Shown here: piece after piece, positions 58,053 through 64,000 of the stretch
Layout: every line of letters starts with the position of its first letter
Numbering within the stretch: the first letter of the stretch is position 1
NCBI GenBank assembly: GCA_021018995.1
Contig: CM037590.1
Coordinates: forward strand, 102,549,097 to 102,613,096
From: Chloranthus sessilifolius
Lineage: Eukaryota > Streptophyta > Magnoliopsida > Chloranthales > Chloranthaceae
Length of the DNA stretch: 64,000 nt
Direction of reading: 5' to 3'
Position numbers and translations under genes: made by a program
Notes under the pieces: model-generated
What the model was told of the DNA's origin: nothing
The model's input: only the letters and a program-made list of their open reading frames with translations
The model's database searches: none

Positions 58053-58314
58053 TGTTGAGAACTGGGAAATACAATTTTTCACCCCTTAATCTGGGCCTTG
58101 ATAGACCCTTGAGAGAACTAAATAAGTGTTTTAAGTGTTTGTTTTACAGCTAACAATAAAGGCAGGCTTAACCTTGAAAGTAGCTCAAAAGTGCCAAAAA
58201 GATGACATTCCATGTCAATCCAAAGGAAGAAGAAGAAGAAACAACCTCACTAGCTGTTGAAAGGTTCGAATTGAAGAGGCAAAGACGTGGTCTCAACCCA
58301 GAAAAGAAGTATGG

Positions 58315-58600
58315 AGCAATTCGAACAGAAAAATGCACTACAGAGTACTTTTCGCAAAGAACCTGAACTGTTCGCAAAGAACCTGAAACTCTGCGAAAAG
58401 AACAAAAACTCCAGGCTTAGCTTTCGAAGAGCATCTGAACTCTTCGAAGAGATGATTTACCTTTTCGAAAAGAAGAAAACTCAATTCGAACAGAACCAGA
58501 ACCTTGCGAAAAGAGCTTCAGGAGTTACAACACCTTGCGAAAAGCCCCCTAAACTTTGCGAAAAGGTATTCTTGAGGTTCTCAGTTTTTGCAAGGGCAAT
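58315..58600 (+). repeat. Palindrome array in U3 of 3' LTR C
   Basis: TTCGCAAAGAACC, CTTTCGAAGAG, CTCTTCGAAGAG, CTTTTCGAAAAG and TTGCGAAAAG copies, 15-40 bases apart. Confidence 0.85.
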
Positions 58601-59351
58601 TCAGTAATCTATTTCATGCGTCCCAATGCATTTAAAAACCTAGGGACATTCTAGAGGATTTTAAGCATTAAGCGAAGGCATATTCCACCCCACGTGAGCA
58701 CCCAGAGATGAAATAACTTGGCAGGAACTTCTAGAAACTCTAACAGATTGCATAACAGAATTGATGCCTTTTTCACCGATTAATTTGAACGACGAATTAC
58801 GATTGGCCAGAACAGATCTGGATCCTCGTGCTCAACCACCATTGGTCAATACAGATCTGAGCACCTCTGATTGGTTGATACACATCTGAGTTGGACTTGG
58901 GGAAACCTATAAATAGACGAACCATTTGCCCAATTGGAGCATCCAGATTTTGAGTTTCATTCCTTTTCCCCCATTTCCAAACCAGATAGTCTGTCTGAAA
59001 TCCCTGTAATAGCTTCACTTTGACTTGAAATTGGGAGCTGTGAGACATTTCTGTAATTCAAAAGAGAGTTGTATTCTAGACTACAAATCTGAGAGCTGTT
59101 TAAGCTGTGCTCTGTAATTTTAATGGTGGATTTGAAAAGGTTGCTGTAAACCGTATATTCTTAATTGGACTCATGTTAAGGGTTCCCTCTGATCTCCTTA
59201 TTGCATTAGACTCCTTTAGATTTACTGTTTTTCATGCAACTTCCCTTGATTCATTAATCCTGTGAGAATTAGTGTTGGTAACCTAATCTCTCACGGCATT
59301 TTTAGTGATGCTTCTTGTTCTAAACTAAGGCTTTGGATTAAAGACTATTGG

Positions 59352-59383
59352 ATGGTTTGTGGCCATTAAAGTGGACAGACCAT
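59352..59383 (+). promoter_or_regulatory. Conserved LTR hairpin, C 3' copy
   Basis: Identical to the 5' copy at 46971-47002: arms AUGGUUUGU and ACAGACCAU, inner stem CCAU with GUGG. Confidence 0.8.
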
Positions 59384-59889
59384 AGCCATAAGCTTAAACC
59401 TAATCCTTAAATTAGATTTATTTCTCTTACATAGCCGATGAAGATTGATCATCTCTCGTTGAGTAGCATAATCGTTCTCATTAGTTTTCAAGGACCAAAT
59501 CAAAGTTAGATATTATTTCTCCATTTTTTATATAAGTTTACCACAAACATTTTCCCAACTCGGATCTGGATCACTTAGTTTAATTTTTACTTTTATCATT
59601 TAGTTAATGTGACAAATTCCTCCCATCTTATGTGCTTTCTAGATAGGATAAGAGGCCAGATATGGTAGCTCAGATCTGGAGGTTTATCTTGCATTTTAGA
59701 CAAATTCTCTGTGGACGATCTTTCACTCACTTACATTTAAAACTTGCTACAATTGGCCCTGATCTTGCAGGCTAATTCACTTCTACCTATGCTGATATTT
59801 CTTTATTTTTTTTTAGTATAATTTAGCAGTTGCTAACCCGTTTTCAAAACACAAATAAATCAAGCACACTAAGAAGCAACAACACAAAT

Positions 59890-61420
59890 CAAAATTGAAA
59901 AACAATAAGAAAGCCTTAGGAATTGAATAGGTCAACACAGTTGTTAATCAGGACAAAACGTTGGGAACGAAAATTTCCACCTACGAAACTTCTGGCAAAA
60001 TCAAAATCAGTAACGATACACAAACCAAAACTAAGGCACTAATCATCAAAGATATGCAAACCAAAACTAAAGCCAAAACTAAAATCAAGGCCACTATCAG
60101 AATAAAAATCAATATCCCAATACCTACCAGAATTAGAATACAACGCAGAATTGACCGGCCCACGTGCCGAATTACAATAGTGTGCCCTCACCGTAAAACT
60201 TTAACCCAGCCAGAGGCCCCTACCAGTCGAGGCGAGAACAGTATCCCCCTTTATCAGATACAATTCCCAACATCTTCCATCTCCTTAATACTCAGAATCT
60301 CCTTCGATTCTCATAGAAAAAATCCCGCCCATGGCCGACAAATCTAGGTTATAGTAAATACTTTGTCTTCCATCGATACGTGGGACACAAGCTAGAAGGT
60401 TGTTGGGTCCTCAGGGACGTAATCTATGACATGAATGACCGAAGTCAGATCAATTGGCAAGCGCTTAGGAATCCTAACCCTAATAATAACCAACCCCAAC
60501 AAAATTTAGGGATCGTTAATAACCCCATGCCCAATCACAACCAAGCAACACCGGCTTAGGTCACCACCGTAGATCTCTCCGGTCGATCCCCCTTCCAACC
60601 TTCCACCTTAATCACTCGCATTTAACCCTCTGCTACTTTTTCCACACCAACGAGAGCTCCTTCGCCCCCGCATCCCTTGGCCCTGATCACTCGCATCGCC
60701 CAGCCAAATCCACCCCCTTATCTAAAATTCACTCAGATACGAGTCCATTCTTTTAGGGTTAGGAGACCACTCCTCCGTAATCTCCCACCAGAACCTCCAA
60801 CCCCTCCAAATCTTGAACTAATGCCATTACCACTCCCTTTGTCCGATTCTGAACCCGAGTATGGAGATCACGTTCTCCAAACTATAGTACAAATTACTGC
60901 ATGGGTAGAAAGTGTCACCCGAAAAACTCCAAGCTAAGAAAATGAAATAACAACTGAGCGTTCGCTGAATCTAAAAGAAAGCGAGCCAGAAGAACATCCT
61001 AACTCGTGCGAGACACTGGTCTCTACTTTCCTAAAAGACGAAGATTACACATAGTACCTCCCACCTTGGAGCGGCACCATTCAGGTACGCGTTCCAACCT
61101 CAAATTTCAACCATTTAACAAATACATTCGCGTCGAGCTGCGTCGGGTTTGGTCAATAATCGACGTGCCCGATTCTCAAGTCGGGAACCAATTACCCACC
61201 TTCACCTTTCCCTCAAAATAAGGATTTCACGAATGCACAACCACTAGAGGGGAATGTGAGAGAAAGAGAAGTTAACTTGCCTCCCCCACCTCACATCATT
61301 CCTCCACCAATTCCTGCACCTCAATCATTCCAACCACCTGCACCTAAGGCCCATCGGCCAGGCAAAGAAACTGTGCTTGAGCCAGGGTAAGAATATGACC
61401 TTCTGCGACATCTCTAGAAG
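59890..61420 (+). pseudogene. Tat-like gag C-terminal part of element Y, decayed
   Basis: It resumes the gag of Y after element C. 59960-60165 is a low-complexity run of KTKTKA- and IRI-like residues from an AAAACTAAA repeat. Near 60355-60400 the block FHRYVGHKLEGC looks like the FHxxxGHxxxxC knuckle of Tat gag proteins, lacking its first Cys. It is followed by VLRDVIYDM. 60540-60900 is Pro/Thr-rich (PPYLKF, PPEPPTPPN). Many stops and frame changes follow to 61420. The role would be RNA binding and linkage to the protease. Confidence 0.6.
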
Positions 61421-61559
61421 ATCCCGACCCAGATATCTACACTAGAACTCATTTAGAAATCGCTTGATCATCACCGATTGTTGATAAGGACACTTGAAGA
61501 CACGCAAGTGGATAAGGATATGACCCTAGATGAGCTTCATTAAATCCCTTCGGTCATGG

Positions 61560-62300
61560 TGCAACCTCCAGTGCTCACTTTTATAGACGTAGACATGCCT
61601 AAAGAGTCACTCCGCGGGAGTGTGGCCCCCATATATCTTAGGTCATAATTAGAGGAGTCTTTGTACCACACGCACTCGTTGACATGAGAGCAGGACTTAA
61701 CATCTACCCTCTCACCATGTTAAAACGTTTGAATACACGGATCAGGATGTCAGGCCCTCCGTACTGTCACTCATAGCTTATGATGGGTCATGTCGCTTTG
61801 TCAAAGGAACTATCAAGCTACAGGTTCACCTCGGACCTGTAATGAAAGATGTTACCTTCCATGTTTCTGATTCCGCTAGTACATACAATCTCATTTTAGA
61901 AAGAAAATGGCTGGAGTCGATGAAGGCCATCATATCCACATACCATCAATGCATCAAATTCCCATACGAGGACTCCATCATCCGTATAAACGCTGATGCA
62001 CCCCTCCAGGAGATGAATACTGATTACGCGGCGAGCATACGGATCGCTTACGATTATGTATTGAACACGGGCCACATTCAAAAGACTCAAATCCATGGTG
62101 AGACAACAGTGGTGAAAGTCCGTCTCCCTACCCCTCCTAGTCTGCCCCCAACGCGTCGACAAAAATTAATGAGAAGAGAGGTTGGCCTAGACCTTGCCAA
62201 ACTCTATACCATTAACCCTACCGTGACAAAAGGGTGGGACCTTATGTACCAACTTAGATACGTTCCCCACACCAGACTCGGTAAAAATAACCAAGGTTGA
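61560..62300 (+). pseudogene. Tat-like aspartic protease region of element Y
   Basis: The retroviral-type protease would cut the polyprotein. The active-site region reads LVDMRAGLNIYPL near 61672-61710. The family has D-x-G at this place, so the Gly is replaced by Arg. Downstream, MMGHVAL and KGTIKLQVHLGP follow near 61780-61840, then MKDVTFHVSD and YNLILERKWLESM (open frame from ATG 61842 to 62300), the expected flap and C-terminal parts. Stops occur near 61647 and 61770. The domain ends near 62060. The frame after that belongs to the spacer also found in Y1 (VLNTGHIQK). Confidence 0.7.
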
Positions 62301-64000
62301 GTAGGACCCATTGTCTCAATGCAAATACATAAGCACATAGGATTAGATTACCAATCGGACGGCCCGCAAGCCAACTTGTCCCCTACCTTGCCAAAATGGT
62401 CTCTATATGACCCCTTCGCCTTTGGGACCACTAAGAAGGCAGATGTGCCAAAGCATAAGGAATTGTCCTTCGCTAGATCCCAAGAGTTGGAAATTGAGCA
62501 AATAACTAAAGCGTTCAATGATTTAACTAATTTAAACGATGATATTGATGAATCGCTCAAAGGAGTCAAACCCATGTTTGACACTAAGGAATTTACAAAA
62601 GAGAGGAGAGAAGAACTCTCAAGACTCTACCCATGAGTAGAAGACTGGGAATCCACTAACGACGAAGATTTTCACATAGCAGCCTTGCAAGATAGTGAAG
62701 AGCATTTACGCTTAACATGGGAAAGAGATGATACTCCACAAGAAAATACTAACTCATATAGCATCCACCTCAGCCTCGGCCTTGAGGGATGGGATTTCCC
62801 TTGGGACTCCCCTTGTATCGCCTACCCATACAAACCCCGCTGGAGGGCATGCACCAGCATATTAGAGTGTTTCGCTAGCTAGATCCGACACTCTACGATA
62901 GAAGAATCGAATCACTCCAACCTCGTGACAACGGAAATAAGTAATGACCTACTAGCTCAGCCAACAGTGCAAGAAGCAGAAAATCCCAACGGTCATCTTG
63001 TTGACCTAGGGGGAAACACTCGCATCACCCTCATAGAATTTGAAGAGGAACTTGAACTGGACACTTATACATCCTCAGATTCACCACAACTCCAAATATT
63101 TTGAAAATCTCTAGAGGAAGAGTGGCAACCTCCCCTAAGTGATGACAAGGACTACTGGATAGACCTCCCGGCCCTTGAGTTAGCAGAGCGAGCTAATTTA
63201 GGACTTTAAGCACTATCAGGTCAAGAAATTTGATAGCATCTTTGACTCTAAGCTAGAAGGATGGGAATGTCCTTGGGAATCCCACTACATTCTTCACCAT
63301 TATCAACCTCACTGCCGAGCATGTGCGCTCATCCTAATATATTATGAAGATCAAGGAAAAGAACTCACTACCCCTGAGGATCCTTCAGGAGATCCCCCTC
63401 GGTGAGAAGAAAAATATTATTACGGCCAAGAGGATGATAGTTCAATTGACTATGATCTTCATAGCTTCTTTGAAGAAGAGGCGATCAATGTGGCAGAAGA
63501 AATCCAAGCGATAGTGTCGTTGTCACCAGCGTCACTCATTCAAAAGATCTCATCAGATGAGGACTCCAAAAAAAAATAAAAAATGTCAAATTCACAATAA
63601 GTCCGCATTCCCGAAGAATCGCCCGAACAGCTCCAGCAATCGTCTCGCTCCCTCAACTAGGGGAAGCAATTCTCTCGGTGCCCCTTGAGGCGAGCAACCC
63701 TGTACCATATTTATTATCAAAAATTAAAAAAAAAACAGAAAAAATAGAAAACCCTCAAAAATTCAAAAATACAAAATTCAAAAAAATCATAAAAACCTCA
63801 GAAAAGAAAGGGAACTCTTCGTCCCGAACCAAATTTGTTGCCAACAAGGAGACTTTTCTCCTAAGGTTTCTATCTCATTCCCCGTGCAAGGATGTAAAGC
63901 ATCCCGGCTAAACAACAAGCCAGTGATCATACCGGACGAGATACTTCGTCACTTTGAGAGAAGAATCAGTAGTCTTGACGTTCACCTTACCAAAGATCTC
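62301..64000 (+). pseudogene. Protease-to-RT spacer of element Y with duplicated motif
   Basis: Open pieces at 62319-62636 (KHIGLDYQ, PKWSLYDPFAFGTTKKA, EIEQITKAF) and 62685-62882 continue the polyprotein. A motif occurs twice: LEGWDFPWDSPCIAYPYKP near 62780 and LEGWECPWESHYILHHYQP near 63245, both followed by a C-rich helix-like segment (RAC). Acidic runs (EEDFE, EEEWQ) are frequent between them. The end at 63900-64000 leads into the region that in Y1 precedes RT. The function is unknown. The Y1 copies near 10,240 and 9,840 show the same duplication. Stops near 62635, 62880, 63103 and 63207 break it. Confidence 0.55.

Larger units (their letters stand above)
45693..59884 (+). mobile_element. 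Athila-like LTR retrotransposon C (youngest copy, nested in Y)
   Basis: LTRs of 1825 and 1832 bases, an exact 5-base target duplication CAAAT (45688-45692 and 59885-59889), a perfect tRNA-Asp primer site, long gag and pol ORFs, a third ORF, the 3' module and the purine tract AGGTTTGGGGGTG. Large parts of the two LTRs are nearly identical, apart from clusters of small indels. This implies recent insertion relative to A and B. The 5' LTR starts TA instead of TG. Confidence 0.95.
58053..59884 (+). repeat. 3' LTR of element C
   Basis: It starts TGTTGAGAACT and ends AAGCAACAACA, followed by CAAAT. The palindrome array is at 58315-58600 with intact TTCGAA cores, the TATA box at 58908-58915 and the hairpin at 59352-59383. 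A short deletion near 59433-59470 removes bases that the 5' copy keeps. Confidence 0.95.
41787..64000 (+). mobile_element. Tat-like LTR retrotransposon Y, 5' part, split by element C
   Basis: LTR (41787-44351), gag (44545-45692), then nested element C, then the continued internal region (59890-64000). The rest (RT onward and 3' LTR) lies beyond the window. Placement in the Tat lineage rests on its close match to Y1, which carries the second RNase H. Where gag resumes after C, the CAAAT duplication sits on both sides, so C arrived after Y. Confidence 0.8.

Noticed and set aside
59981-60163. 60-residue hydrophobic ORF on the minus strand
   Set aside because: Antisense of an AAAACTAAA low-complexity run in element Y.
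1-64000. tRNA or rRNA genes, host housekeeping genes
   Set aside because: No cloverleaf-like or rRNA blocks were recognised, and every long ORF is explained by transposons or PMD/DUF7745-type genes. A tRNAscan or Infernal run would be decisive.

Overview
This window is repeat-dense flowering-plant nuclear DNA. The evidence is nested Ty3/gypsy LTR retrotransposons of two plant lineages (Athila-like with tRNA-Asp primer sites, Tat-like with a second RNase H), plus plant mobile domain (PMD) and DUF7745-like gene copies. I see no ordinary single-copy host gene, tRNA, rRNA or bacterial feature. The species cannot be named from the sequence alone. Names A, B, C, D, X, Y, Y1 and Y2 are mine.

Layout. 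1-3361: 5' end of Athila-like element D (minus), with 5' leader, primer site and a 2.8 kb LTR. It sits just downstream of the gag of a Tat-like element, Y2 (minus; gag 3430-4580, LTR about 4822-7037). Y2 begins exactly where the second RNase H of an older related copy, Y1 (minus, 7038-11127), stops. Y1 is broken at its other side by an LTR of another family, X (11118-12597).

12985-26829: element A, a complete but decayed Athila-like copy (2.37 kb LTRs, near-matching 5 bp target duplication). 27315-36814: element B, with 3.2 kb LTRs and no gag or pol. 36815-41786: two gene-like units, a multi-exon PMD pseudogene and a DUF7745-like ORF, each preceded by a similar double-hairpin leader. 41787-64000: element Y (plus, Tat-like, runs off the window), split after gag by element C (45693-59884), the youngest-looking Athila-like copy, with an exact CAAAT target duplication, a perfect tRNA-Asp primer site and long gag and pol ORFs.

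How parts work together. In A and C the order is LTR, primer site, gag with a CCHC knuckle, protease, reverse transcriptase, RNase H, integrase, a variable third ORF, a conserved non-coding 3' module, a purine-rich tract and the 3' LTR. B keeps only the LTRs, primer site and 3' module, so it would need proteins from a relative. All copies carry inactivating changes.

Main observations. (1) A 32-nt hairpin in the LTR of A, B, C and D, nine copies, with paired compensatory changes, looks like a conserved RNA structure. (2) Every LTR family here carries its own array of short palindromes upstream of its TATA box. (3) In A and C the same palindromes recur just before the third ORF, suggesting an internal promoter. 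(4) A 1.6 kb non-coding 3' module bounded by duplicated purine tracts is kept in A, B and C.
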